Source of the DNA: Thalassobacillus sp. CUG 92003
Lineage (GTDB): Bacteria; Bacillota; Bacilli; Bacillales; Halobacillaceae
Length of the DNA stretch: 64,000 nucleotides
Direction: 5' to 3'
NCBI RefSeq assembly: GCF_013618635.1
Contig: NZ_JABLSJ010000014.1
Location: 1 to 64,000, forward strand
In this document: positions 53,195 to 61,098 of the stretch, piece after piece
Layout: the number at the start of each line of letters is the position of its first letter
How positions within the stretch are numbered: the stretch's first letter is position 1
Made by a program: the position numbers and the translations under genes
Notes under the pieces: generated by a model
Database searches by the model: none
What the model was told of the DNA's origin: nothing
What the model saw: the letters and a program-made list of their open reading frames with translations, nothing else

Positions 53195-54055
53195 ATGGGA
53201 GCCGTTCCACAACGCCCCACCAAAAATGAGATCGGGTGCAGAAACGAATACGGGACATTACAGAAAGCAATCGTTTGTGCTCCCAGGTTTATGCGCATTG
53301 AAAAAACAATCAATGAGACACAGAAACATTATGCGAACGAAAACATCAATCGCGAAAAAGCGATGAAACAGCACGAAACCTTCATTCAAACATTAGAAGA
53401 CCATCATGTGGACGTGATTCATCTGGCTCCAAGTTCCACCTTTAACGAGCAAGTATTTACACGTGACATCGGCTTTTGTATCGGGAAACAAATCGTCGTC
53501 GGCGCCATGAAAAGCGATGTACGCTGGGGCGAAGAAAAAGTTTTGCGCCAATATTTAGAGGCACACGATATACCGTATCAACAATTGCCCGCCGCTTCGA
53601 TTGAGGGCGGTGATATTATGATTGATCACGACCAGATTTGGGTAGGAATCAGCGACAGAACCCCAAGAGAAGCCGTTCGTCATTTGAAACACGTATTTCC
53701 TGAATACAACATTCAACGGTTGAAGCTTAATCAAAACATTTTACACCTTGATTGCGCGTTCAATATTATATCCAAGCACGTTGCCCTTATTTATCGGGAA
53801 GCATTTGACTCAAAAGAGGTGGAGAGGCTCGCAAGTCATTATGAACTCGTCGATATAACAGATGAAGAACAATTTTTTTTAGGAGCTAACGTTTTGTCGA
53901 TTGATGGAGAACGTGTCATCAGTCTTCCGCAAAATAACCGGATCAACGCCTTATTATCGAGGATGGGATTCGACGTAATCGAAGTCGAATTTTCTGAAAT
54001 AATCAAGTCTGGCGGCTCCTTTCGATGTTGCACATTACCTATTTGCAGAAACTGA
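53195..54055 (+). CDS. DDAH/amidinotransferase-family hydrolase (YkgA-like)
   Basis: 286 residues, pentein fold. N-E-Y-G-T-L-Q-K-A-I-V, F-T-R-D-I-G-F, the Glu-Gly-Gly-Asp substrate loop (I-E-G-G-D-I-M-I), catalytic His in I-L-H-L-D-C-A-F and a C-terminal Cys pair (278/279, G-G-S-F-R-C-C). This is the arrangement of dimethylarginine dimethylaminohydrolases; B. subtilis YkgA has the same length. Methylated arginine is a possible but unproven substrate. RBS GGAGG is close to the ATG at 53195 (start of GGAGCC). Stands alone. Confidence 0.82.
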   Translation: MGAVPQRPTKNEIGCRNEYGTLQKAIVCAPRFMRIEKTINETQKHYANENINREKAMKQHETFIQTLEDHHVDVIHLAPSSTFNEQVFTRDIGFCIGKQIVVGAMKSDVRWGEEKVLRQYLEAHDIPYQQLPAASIEGGDIMIDHDQIWVGISDRTPREAVRHLKHVFPEYNIQRLKLNQNILHLDCAFNIISKHVALIYREAFDSKEVERLASHYELVDITDEEQFFLGANVLSIDGERVISLPQNNRINALLSRMGFDVIEVEFSEIIKSGGSFRCCTLPICRN

Positions 54056-54065
54056 TTGCATGGCG

Positions 54066-54103
54066 CTCCCTGGGATGGTATACTTCATTTCCAGGGAGAT
54101 TTT
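54066..54103 (+). terminator. Terminator after the DDAH-like gene
   Basis: Perfect CTCCCTGG / CCAGGGAG stem with a 17-base loop, then ATTTT. Confidence 0.8.
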
Positions 54104-54260
54104 AATGGAACTCCAACATTGGATGAAAGCGCTCACCAAGGCGTTTTGAACGATTTAAATGTACAATTTGTTCAATTTAAATTTCATAATTCAATGGAGT
54201 TTTGAACGCAACACTGCGGGGAATCGCCCTGTAACATTTTGTAAAGGAGGATGATGGGCT

Positions 54261-54416
54261 GTGACACTGATGTTTGCAAAAGCTCGCGAGCTTATGGAGC
54301 AAGATTATAAGAATAGCGACGAGTTTAAAGAACAACGTAACGTTACCCCGCTTTCAAGCCAAGTTAAGAAAAGCAAATTCACACGCCAAGGCAAAAAGCC
54401 CTTCAAGAAAAAATAG
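54261..54416 (+). CDS. 51-residue basic protein
   Basis: GTG start ten bases after a perfect AAAGGAGG (54243-54250). Predicted protein: an amphipathic N-terminal part (F-A-K-A-R-E-L-M-E-Q-D-Y) and a Lys-rich C terminus ending K-K-P-F-K-K-K. The strong ribosome site and a clean stop support a real gene; an internal ATG at 54270 is the alternative start. Not recognised. The basic tail could contact nucleic acid, but that is a guess. Confidence 0.65.
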   Translation: MTLMFAKARELMEQDYKNSDEFKEQRNVTPLSSQVKKSKFTRQGKKPFKKK

Positions 54417-54556
54417 GGCATGCGCCGGTCGCAGTGGATCGTAGGAAGCTATGCGACATTGAGGAACCGGATGAAGCAAACATCACGGCCATTTGTAAAA
54501 ACCCATCTTAGTAATTAACATCATCCTTATTAAATAGAGATCTAGTTTGTTAATTC

Positions 54557-54585
54557 ACCCCTTCTTAATTGAGAAGGGGTTTTTA
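54557..54585 (+). terminator. Terminator before the second repeat array
   Basis: Perfect ACCCCTTCT / AGAAGGGGT stem followed by T5. Probably ends the small basic-protein gene. 54417-54556 shows no other supported feature. Confidence 0.9.
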
Positions 54586-54640
54586 TATATGCACCAGTCA
54601 AAATACGATAGATATAATAAAATATCAGGCTTCGGGTCTT

Positions 54641-54972
54641 ATATCAGTCTAAAATCGAAAATATCGGTCCACCAGCCGAGATATCGGTCAACCCGCCATC
54701 GATATCGGTCAGATCTCTTCATATATCGGTCCAGCGCCAGCCATATCGGTCGTCACGCCTTATATCGGTCTAAAATCGAAAATTTCGGTCCACGAGCAGA
54801 TATATCGGTCAACCCGCCATCGATATCGGTCGTCTGCTCCCATATATCGGTCCAGCGGGAGACATATCGCTCGCCGCTCCTTATATCAGTCTAAAATTCC
54901 AAATATCGGTCCACGAGCCGATATATCGGTCAGATCTCCCCATATATCAGTCCAGCTCAGCACATATCAGTC
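54641..54972. repeat. Tandem array of ATATCGGTC cores, 121-bp higher-order unit
   Basis: Seventeen cores (ATATCGGTC, some ATATCAGTC or ATTTCGGTC) start at 54641, 54661, 54681, 54702, 54723, 54743, 54762, 54782, 54802, 54823, 54844, 54864, 54883, 54903, 54923, 54944 and 54964. Spacings are 19-21 bp; six cores make a 121-bp unit (54641, 54762, 54883), so each spacer type recurs every 121 bp. Since 121 is not divisible by 3, no reading frame is preserved, although one frame happens to stay open. Between a terminator and the yrrT promoter. Confidence 0.95.
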
Positions 54973-55007
54973 GTTACGCCATATATTGTTTTAAAAATCA
55001 GTCACAA

Positions 55008-55036
55008 TTGAACCCGTACAATAAATATGATATATT
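55008..55036 (+). promoter_or_regulatory. Promoter of yrrT-luxS-mccAB
   Basis: TTGAAC (55008-55013), 17-bp spacer, TATATT (55031-55036). The spacing is ideal and an inverted repeat lies at the expected transcription start. Confidence 0.7.
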
Positions 55037-55042
55037 AACATC

Positions 55043-55071
55043 ATAATCCCTAGTTAACTGATAGGGATTAT
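55043..55071 (+). promoter_or_regulatory. Operator-like palindrome at yrrT
   Basis: ATAATCCCTA and TAGGGATTAT, perfect 10-bp arms around a 9-bp centre, just downstream of the -10. In B. subtilis the yrrT operon is repressed by CymR; this palindrome is the natural candidate for the equivalent regulator. Confidence 0.6.
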
Positions 55072-55093
55072 ATACAATAAGGGGTTGAATGTT

Positions 55094-55735
55094 ATGGGCG
55101 TAGAGTTCGTTGATTTATTTGACCAATGGGCAAGTTCATATGATAATACAGTTAACGGGGGAGACCCGGAATATAAAGAAGTGTTCAAGCACTATGAAGA
55201 TATGTTGGGTGAGTTAGCTGATATCTCCGTTTCTCCAGTATTGGAGTTTGGAGTCGGTACAGCTAATTTGACTCGAAAAATGGTCAGACAAGGCAAAGTG
55301 GTCATTGGAATTGAGCCTTCGTTGGAGATGCGCAAGATTGCAAAAATCAAATGTCCGGAGGCTGCCATCTATGAAGGGGATTTCATTGAATATCCTTCGC
55401 TTCAGGTGCCGGTCCGTTCAGTTGTGAGTTCTTTTGCGTTTCATCATTTGACTCACGAAGAGAAAGTGCAGGCCATTCGGGATTATGAGGCTTTGCTGGA
55501 GCCGGGCGGCGGGATTATCATGATTGATACGGTTTTTCAGGATAAGGACCATCGTCGGCAGTTGATTGAAGCAGCTGAACAAGACGGGTTCTTGAATTTA
55601 GCGCAAGATTTAAAGGAAGAACACTATGCGTATATGGATGAATTAAAGCAAGCGTTTAAGGCGGTGAACATGGACGTGACGTTCACCCAAAAGAACAAGT
55701 ATGCCTGGTTGATCCAGGCTAAAAAAGGAGCGTAA
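55094..55735 (+). CDS. yrrT: SAM-dependent methyltransferase YrrT
   Basis: 213 residues, class I methyltransferase: motif [12 protein letters not shown], motif II G-I-E-P-S-x-x-[11 protein letters not shown]. The start [16 protein letters not shown] is almost that of B. subtilis YrrT, which heads the methionine-to-cysteine operon. Its methyl acceptor is unknown; it supplies S-adenosylhomocysteine to the pathway. ATG at 55094 gives the family N terminus. Confidence 0.92.
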   Translation: MGVEFVDLFDQWASSYDNTVNGGDPEYKEVFKHYEDMLGELADISVSPVLEFGVGTANLTRKMVRQGKVVIGIEPSLEMRKIAKIKCPEAAIYEGDFIEYPSLQVPVRSVVSSFAFHHLTHEEKVQAIRDYEALLEPGGGIIMIDTVFQDKDHRRQLIEAAEQDGFLNLAQDLKEEHYAYMDELKQAFKAVNMDVTFTQKNKYAWLIQAKKGA

Positions 55736-55739
55736 TCGT

Positions 55740-56198
55740 ATGCCAAAAATGAATGTGGAAAGTTTCAATCTCGATCACACCAAAGTGAAAGCCCCTTACG
55801 TACGTTTAGTGGGTGTAACAGAAGGTGAAAAAGGCGATAAAATTTATAAATATGATATCAGAGTGAAGCAGCCGAACAAGGAACACATGAACATGCCAGC
55901 TTTGCATTCCCTTGAGCATTTAATGGCCGAGAACAGTCGGAATCATCACGACAAAGTTGTTGATATCGGGCCGATGGGGTGTCAAACAGGTTTTTATTTG
56001 GCTGTACTGAACGATGATAATTATGAAAATATCCTTGAGGTCATTGAATTGACGCTGAAAGATGTATTAGAAGCTGATGAAGTGCCGGCATGCAACGAAG
56101 TTCAGTGTGGTTTTGCTGCAAGCCATAGTCTTGAAGGTGCGCAGGAGCTTGCCCGCGAAATGCTGGATAAACGTAGCGAATGGACTGAAGTTTTTTAA
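55740..56198 (+). CDS. luxS: S-ribosylhomocysteine lyase LuxS
   Basis: 152 residues. Metal ligands His56 and His60 (H-S-L-E-H) and Cys123 (N-E-V-Q-C-G), plus catalytic Cys81 ([10 protein letters not shown]) are intact. Releases homocysteine and the AI-2 precursor DPD from S-ribosylhomocysteine. It begins four bases after yrrT (RBS AAAAGGAG), in the slot that mtnN occupies in B. subtilis. The upstream nucleosidase must be elsewhere. Confidence 0.96.
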   Translation: MPKMNVESFNLDHTKVKAPYVRLVGVTEGEKGDKIYKYDIRVKQPNKEHMNMPALHSLEHLMAENSRNHHDKVVDIGPMGCQTGFYLAVLNDDNYENILEVIELTLKDVLEADEVPACNEVQCGFAASHSLEGAQELAREMLDKRSEWTEVF

Positions 56199-56219
56199 AA
56201 CGTGGACGGTGGCGATGAG

Positions 56220-57137
56220 ATGAATTATAAACGGAGTGTTCAAGAATTAATTGGTAATACGCCGCTCATTGAATTAACTCATATCAAAATCCCCAATCAA
56301 GTTCGAATTTTTGCTAAGTTGGAATTCATGAACCCAGGCGGAAGTATTAAAGACCGTCTGGGTTTAAAACTGTTAGATGATGCGATTGCACGCAAACAGC
56401 TTAAGCCTGGCGGAACCATTATCGAACCGACAGCAGGTAATACAGGGATTGGGGTAGCTTTGGCAGCTATCGGCAGAGGATTCAAGGTTAAATTTGTCAC
56501 ACCGCAAAAATTCAGCCAGGAGAAACAAATGTTGATGCGAGCGCTGGGGGCGGAAGTGATCAATACCCCTACTTCTCAAGGAATGAAGGGGGCAATCGCG
56601 AAAGCCAATGAGTTATCGAAGACGATACCCGGGTCTTTCAGTCCTCAGCAGTTCGGTAATCCCGCAAACCCCGAAGCCTACTATGAGACGCTGGGACCGG
56701 AGCTTTTTCATGATATCGATGGCCAAATGGATATGTTTGTAGCGGGTGCTGGTACAGGCGGGACATTCATGGGGGTTGCGCGCTACTTAAAAGAGCAAAA
56801 TGAGCGAATCAAGACGGTGATTGTTGAGCCGGATGGGTCCATTCTTAACGGGGGAGAGCCGGGTCCTCATGATACGGAAGGCATCGGAATGGAATTTTTA
56901 CCTGATTATATGGATGAAAGCTATTTTGATGCCATTCATACGGTATCAGATGAGGATGCCTTTGATTGGATGCGTAAGCTCGCTTTAGAAGAGGGACTTT
57001 TGGTAGCAAGTTCGTCAGGTGCCGTAATGGCAGCTTGTATAAAAGAAGCGGCTCAAGCAAAACCGGGAAGCCGCATCGTAACAATTTTTCCAGATAGCAG
57101 TGAGCGTTATTTAAGTCAAGGGATATATGAGGAGTGA
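56220..57137 (+). CDS. mccA: Cystathionine beta-synthase-type enzyme MccA
   Basis: PLP enzyme of 305 residues joining homocysteine with O-acetylserine (or serine) to cystathionine. PLP Lys in N-P-G-G-S-I-K-D-R-L-G, phosphate loop G-T-G-G-T, and E-P-x-G-S with the C-terminal S-S-S-G-A are conserved. Relatives include ordinary cysteine synthases; the MccB and YrrT neighbours support MccA. ATG at 56220 follows GATGAG and GGTGG; overlap with mccB is avoided by a few bases. Confidence 0.9.
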   Translation: MNYKRSVQELIGNTPLIELTHIKIPNQVRIFAKLEFMNPGGSIKDRLGLKLLDDAIARKQLKPGGTIIEPTAGNTGIGVALAAIGRGFKVKFVTPQKFSQEKQMLMRALGAEVINTPTSQGMKGAIAKANELSKTIPGSFSPQQFGNPANPEAYYETLGPELFHDIDGQMDMFVAGAGTGGTFMGVARYLKEQNERIKTVIVEPDGSILNGGEPGPHDTEGIGMEFLPDYMDESYFDAIHTVSDEDAFDWMRKLALEEGLLVASSSGAVMAACIKEAAQAKPGSRIVTIFPDSSERYLSQGIYEE

Positions 57138-57142
57138 AACAT

Positions 57143-58279
57143 ATGAGACAAAAAACAAAACTCATTCATGGTGGCATCACTGGGGATGAAAAAACAGGTG
57201 CAGTCTCTGTGCCGATTTACCAGGTGAGTACTTACAAACAACAAGGTGTCGGGGAGCATAGCGGGTATGAATATTCCCGCACAGGCAATCCGACGCGGTT
57301 TGCATTGGAAGAATTAATCAAAGATCTTGAAGGCGGGTATGCTGGATTTGCTTTCGGATCAGGGATGGCTGCCATTACTGCAGTGCTGATGACGTTTAAG
57401 CAAGGTGATCATATTGTGTTTACGGATGACGTTTATGGCGGAACGTACCGTCTTGTTTCCCAGGTCATCACCCGTTTCGGTTTGGAGGCGAGCTTTGTTG
57501 ACACGAGCGACATCGCTAATGTGGAAGCGGCCCTCCAGGATAACACGCAAGCGATTTTTGCAGAAACACCGACGAATCCATTGCTTAAAATTACGGATCT
57601 TGCTAAAGTATCTGCTCTTGCCAAACAACATGATTTAACGTTTATTGTTGATAACACGTTCGCTACGCCATACTGGCAAAATCCGATTGAACAAGGCGCT
57701 GATATCGTCTTGCATAGCGCAACGAAGTATTTGGGAGGACACAGCGATGTCGTTGCCGGCCTAGTGGTCGTCAATTCTCAGAAATGGGCAGAGGACGTCC
57801 ATTTTGTGTTGAACTCTTCGGGCGGCATACTGGGTCCGCATGACTCATGGTTGCTGATGCGCGGCATTAAAACGCTTGGGGTCAGAATGGAAGAAATCGA
57901 ATCCAATACGAAAGCGTTCGTTGAATTTCTTGCGGATCTGCCTGAAGTTGAGAAAATTTACTACCCTGGTCTGGAATCGCATAAAGGGCATGATGTTCAT
58001 AATAAGCAGGCGAGTGGATATGCAGGCATGGTATCATTCGATATCGGAAGTGGTGAAAAAGCAGGTAAATTACTGAGTCACACGCGTTATTTCACTTTAG
58101 CCGAAAGCTTAGGTGCGGTGGAAAGCTTGATTTCCGTCCCTGCCAAAATGACGCATGCTTCTATTCCGGCTGACCGCCGCCGTGAACTGGGCATTTCTGA
58201 TGGCTTAGTCCGTGTTTCGATCGGTCTTGAAGATATAGAAGATTTAAAAGAAGACTTTTTACAGGCATTACGTCAATAA
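57143..58279 (+). CDS. mccB: Cystathionine gamma-lyase/homocysteine gamma-lyase MccB
   Basis: Cys/Met-metabolism PLP enzyme, 378 residues. T-K-L-I-H-G-G start, Y-E-Y-S-R-T-G-N-P-T-R, F-G-S-G-M-A-A-I, and the PLP lysine in H-S-A-T-K-Y-L-G-G-H-S-D. Splits cystathionine to cysteine, 2-oxobutyrate and ammonia. ATG at 57143 lies eight bases after GAGGAG. Last gene of the operon; no yrhC follows. Confidence 0.94.
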   Translation: MRQKTKLIHGGITGDEKTGAVSVPIYQVSTYKQQGVGEHSGYEYSRTGNPTRFALEELIKDLEGGYAGFAFGSGMAAITAVLMTFKQGDHIVFTDDVYGGTYRLVSQVITRFGLEASFVDTSDIANVEAALQDNTQAIFAETPTNPLLKITDLAKVSALAKQHDLTFIVDNTFATPYWQNPIEQGADIVLHSATKYLGGHSDVVAGLVVVNSQKWAEDVHFVLNSSGGILGPHDSWLLMRGIKTLGVRMEEIESNTKAFVEFLADLPEVEKIYYPGLESHKGHDVHNKQASGYAGMVSFDIGSGEKAGKLLSHTRYFTLAESLGAVESLISVPAKMTHASIPADRRRELGISDGLVRVSIGLEDIEDLKEDFLQALRQ

Positions 58280-58314
58280 CAATGGTCGGATATGAATAAA
58301 AACAGATATTTAGT

Positions 58315-58353
58315 GAGCATCAAATTGCAACGCGATTTGGTGCTCTTTTTTTT
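58315..58353 (+). terminator. yrrT-luxS-mccAB terminator
   Basis: GAGCATCAAAT / ATTTGGTGCTC stem (one G-U) followed by T8. Confidence 0.92.
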
Positions 58354-58475
58354 GCAATTAAATCTAATCCTTTTTCTTTAACTACCATGTGCAGCAGAGT
58401 TTTTTTGTTTCAAAAACAAGGTTGAAAACTTTACGATGCGTACACACTAAAGTTGAAAGGAGTGCATACTATCAA

Positions 58476-59135
58476 ATGGATTATAAACCGTTCCAAGACC
58501 AATTAAACCAACGCAAACGAGAAATAATGGACACTTTAGATGCAAACAAACGAGGGTTTGCAAGTGATCGAGTGTCCGGTGAACTTTCGCAATATGATAA
58601 CCACCCGGCAGATTCTGGAACTGAATTATTCGAACGAGAAAAAGATCTAGCCTTATCAGCTCACTTAAAAGAGGAGCTTGCTGATATTGACTATGCCTTA
58701 AATCAAATTGAGCAAGGAACTTACGGTGTGTGTGAAGTCACGGGTCAAAAGATCCCGATGGAAAGATTGGAAGCATTGCCGACAGCTCGGACGATTAAAG
58801 AAGCATCACCTCATCAATCGCTCGCAAAAGACAGACCGGTTGAAGAGGACGTTATGGAGGAATCAGACACAGGATTTCATCGTCATGGTCGTGGTTATGA
58901 TGAACAGGACACCTACCAGCAAGTGGCATCCTTCAATGATACGAGTATGACGTACGAAGGGGCTTCCCTGGAGGGGGACGAAAACCAGGAGGGTTTTGTG
59001 GAAGCGTATGAATCTTTTGCTTCGACAGGTATCGAAGGCTACACAGGTGATGATGATGTGAAGTTGCTGCGTAATAGGGGCTACAAAGAATACATGGATG
59101 AGCAGGAAGACATAGAGGAAAATAAAGATGAATAA
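58476..59135 (+). CDS. yteA: YteA-family DksA/TraR-like sporulation protein
   Basis: 219 residues: coiled N-terminal helix, then S-G-E-L-S-Q-Y-D-N-H-P-A-D-S-G-T-E-L-F-E-R-E-K-D, and the DksA-finger region G-T-Y-G-V-C-E-V-T-G-Q-K-I-P-M-E-R-L-E-A-L-P-T-A, then an acidic tail. Strong likeness to B. subtilis YteA, of unknown function and linked to sporulation. Only one cysteine remains where DksA fingers have four, so zinc is not expected. AAAGGAG is 13 bases before the ATG at 58476, a long gap. Confidence 0.85.
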   Translation: MDYKPFQDQLNQRKREIMDTLDANKRGFASDRVSGELSQYDNHPADSGTELFEREKDLALSAHLKEELADIDYALNQIEQGTYGVCEVTGQKIPMERLEALPTARTIKEASPHQSLAKDRPVEEDVMEESDTGFHRHGRGYDEQDTYQQVASFNDTSMTYEGASLEGDENQEGFVEAYESFASTGIEGYTGDDDVKLLRNRGYKEYMDEQEDIEENKDE

Positions 59136-59139
59136 AGGA

Positions 59140-59180
59140 ATGGCTGCCTGACAGGAATCCCCTCGTCAGGCAGCCATTTT
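59140..59180. terminator. Convergent terminator
   Basis: Perfect 13-bp stem ATGGCTGCCTGAC / GTCAGGCAGCCAT between convergent stop codons, T4 on the + side and A-rich on the other. Confidence 0.88.
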
Positions 59181-59182
59181 AA

Positions 59183-60232
59183 TTATGCCTGTGTTTTGTA
59201 GCTCGTGTTGTGCGATTGCAATGTCTTGTCGCTGCCAAACAAGAAATGCTTTTCCATATCCGGGGAGTACTTCGAATTGATCGCTTCACGTCCTACGGTT
59301 TCGGCAACTTCACGTAACATGCTTGGCGAGGCGCCGCAGCATAGCCCGAAATAGTTCACGCCGACATCATAAGCTTGTTTCGCCCATTCCGCTAATTCGT
59401 AACGATTGCAGTAGAGGGGGTCCAATGACGTTGGAAAAGTCGTTTCCGTTGGCAGACTACATGAACAGCCACCATCAGGCAGATTGAAGAAAGTGGGATG
59501 ATCTTCTGTTGTGCGATAAGGGATCGGCAAGGCACCTACGTAACCGTCAACCGTATCTCTGATTTTTTCGATGTACGGTTGCATCGTCGCCGGCCCACGG
59601 AAACAGTTCATCCCTACGACTAATGCGCCTTCTTCTTTTAAGAGGCGACAGGCTTCTTCAACTGTGTAGCCGTCTCGTAAAATGTTTTCGCCCATCAGGC
59701 CAAAGGTGATTACGGCCGGCAGTCCTTGTTTGGTGATCTCTTCGAGCGCGATCTTCGCTTCTTCGTAATAATAAAATGTTTCACCATTGACGAAATCGAC
59801 ACCTTCTTCTTTACACCAGCCGATCATTTCAGCAAACATGTTGCGCACGTCAGTTTTGGATTGGGGATCGTCGGGATTAAACAAATTTGTATTAGAAATG
59901 TTCCCGGCAACCAACGCTTCTTCGTCAGGGTTTTCTTGAGCGACTTCTTTTGCCAGTCGAATGGCTTGTCTGTTTAAAGGTTCTAACATCTCTTCTTTAC
60001 CGATGATTCTCATCTTTTCCCGATGAGCATTGTACGTAAAGGCGAGTACGACATCGGAGCCGGCAAGCATATAATCACGGTAAGTTTGTTTGAGAGCCTG
60101 GGGATTCTCCAAAGCGACTTCTGGCACAAAAGATCCTGCCTGCAAATAGCCGCGTCTCTCGAGCTCGAATAAGTACCCCTCTCCACATACAACTGGTCCA
60201 TCTTGTAGGCGTTCTTCTAAACTGCGTTTCAT
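59183..60232 (-). CDS. Homocysteine S-methyltransferase (betaine-type, S-box regulated)
   Basis: 349-residue TIM-barrel enzyme of the homocysteine-methyltransferase family; zinc ligands are Cys in G-M-N-C-F-R-G and the Cys pair in F-G-L-C-C-G-A-S-P, as in betaine-homocysteine methyltransferases. No cobalamin, folate or reductase domain is fused. It should make methionine from homocysteine with a small methyl donor such as betaine, a common osmolyte in halophiles, or S-methylmethionine; the donor is inferred. ATG at 60232 (RBS AGGAG) lies 30 bp after the S-box terminator; the longer frame would run through the riboswitch. Confidence 0.88.
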   Translation of the reverse strand: MKRSLEERLQDGPVVCGEGYLFELERRGYLQAGSFVPEVALENPQALKQTYRDYMLAGSDVVLAFTYNAHREKMRIIGKEEMLEPLNRQAIRLAKEVAQENPDEEALVAGNISNTNLFNPDDPQSKTDVRNMFAEMIGWCKEEGVDFVNGETFYYYEEAKIALEEITKQGLPAVITFGLMGENILRDGYTVEEACRLLKEEGALVVGMNCFRGPATMQPYIEKIRDTVDGYVGALPIPYRTTEDHPTFFNLPDGGCSCSLPTETTFPTSLDPLYCNRYELAEWAKQAYDVGVNYFGLCCGASPSMLREVAETVGREAINSKYSPDMEKHFLFGSDKTLQSHNTSYKTQA

Positions 60233-60262
60233 AACTCCTGCCACGTCCTTTCCTCGTTGAAT

Positions 60263-60424
60263 AAAAAAACGCCCTCTTCTCATATAAGAAGAGGGCGTTT
60301 GGTGACATAATCCTCCTCTTATCTGCCAGATCACAATCTGTAGGATGTAGCACCTTTTCAAATAGCATTTGAAAGGTTGCCGGGCATCAAAGGGCCTAGT
60401 CCCTCCGCCACTCTGGATAAGAGT
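60263..60424 (-). promoter_or_regulatory. SAM-I (S-box) riboswitch
   Basis: On the minus strand the aptamer reads CTTATCCAGAGTGGCGGAGG, GGCCCTTTGATGCCCGGCAACC, AAGGTGCTACATCC and TCTGGCAGATAAG, with P1 pairing CTTATC/GATAAG. It is followed by a 12-bp terminator ACGCCCTCTTCT/AGAAGAGGGCGT and U7 (60263-60300). High SAM stops transcription of the methyltransferase gene. Confidence 0.96.
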
Positions 60425-60525
60425 CAATCATTTAATTTTTAATGGCTTGATTAGAAATTATAGAGAGTTACCGTGTATTTGTCAAACTATTTTCTGATGA
60501 TTTTGACTTTGCCGGCAATTTCTGT

Positions 60526-60885
60526 TTAGTAGCCTACTTCTACGGATGCGTTCACGATATACATTTTGTCATTCACATCGTCTTGATCTTGCATCTTGAT
60601 TCCGCTAGTCGTCGCCATTCCGCCATCCATCACTTCAACGTTGACGGTTCCATAGGGGATGACGGCTTCAATTTCTTTCTCTTTAAGTGACTCTAAATAG
60701 GCTGGAATTGCCAGTTTTACGTTCACCTTCATATTATCTAACGACCGTTCGGGCAGGCTTTTTTCTATTCCGGGCATTGAATTAGTGTGAATGGCGTTCT
60801 TGACAGCTCGTACTGACGCTTTTGTAATGTTCTGACCATGAAGGTCTGTTCCCATTCCGGTTTGTATAAAAATAATTTGATCCAT
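60526..60885 (-). CDS. Lin0512-family protein
   Basis: 119 residues. I-I-F-I-Q-T-G-M-G-T-D-L-H-G-Q-N-I-T-K-A-S-V-R-A-V-K-N-A-I and V-I-P-Y-G-T-V-N-V-E-V are the hallmarks of the Lin0512 family, small conserved proteins of unknown function in Firmicutes and some proteobacteria. RBS AGGAGG-type (GAGGGCTAG region). Divergent from the ssu-like transporter, with which it could share regulation, but no evidence shows this. Confidence 0.82.
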   Translation of the reverse strand: MDQIIFIQTGMGTDLHGQNITKASVRAVKNAIHTNSMPGIEKSLPERSLDNMKVNVKLAIPAYLESLKEKEIEAVIPYGTVNVEVMDGGMATTSGIKMQDQDDVNDKMYIVNASVEVGY

Positions 60886-61010
60886 ACTAGCCCTCCTTGA
60901 TTCTTATTGATATATAATACTGTTCCATGTTAAAAAGCAACTTAAACACCCAATTCGTTAATATCGCAATATGGATATTCCATCCTGATAAGATATGGAA
61001 TGGAAAAGAA

Positions 61011-61076
61011 TTGACACGAAAGTCTGTCCGCTTGTATACTTTATGAATAAATAACCCACTAATCCTATAGGAATTA
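61011..61076 (+). promoter_or_regulatory. Promoter and palindrome of the sulfonate-type ABC operon
   Basis: TTGACA (61011-61016), 18-bp spacer, TATACT (61035-61040). Downstream, TAATCCTATAGGAATTA (61060-61076) is an almost perfect palindrome similar to the one at yrrT (AATCCCTA ... TAGGGATT). CymR represses the ssu operon in B. subtilis, so a shared regulator is plausible. Confidence 0.62.
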
Positions 61077-61098
61077 TAAAAGAGATGAGGGATTACGT

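Noticed and set aside
54420-54518. 32-codon frame starting ATGCGCCGG after the small basic-protein gene
   Set aside because: No ribosome site and no recognisable feature; too short to support.
54547-54894. 115-residue frame across the ATATCGGTC array
   Set aside because: Its repeat is out of phase with codons, the start overlaps a terminator and no ribosome site precedes it.
54641-54972. Possible CRISPR array (regular short repeat with varying spacers)
   Set aside because: The core is only 9 bp with ~11-bp spacers, the spacers themselves recur every 121 bp, and no cas gene is present. The same holds for 8028-8345.
59183-60427. Longer N terminus (65 extra residues) for the homocysteine methyltransferase
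   Set aside because: The extension would be translated from the SAM riboswitch and its terminator; the ATG at 60232 has a good ribosome site and gives the family N terminus.
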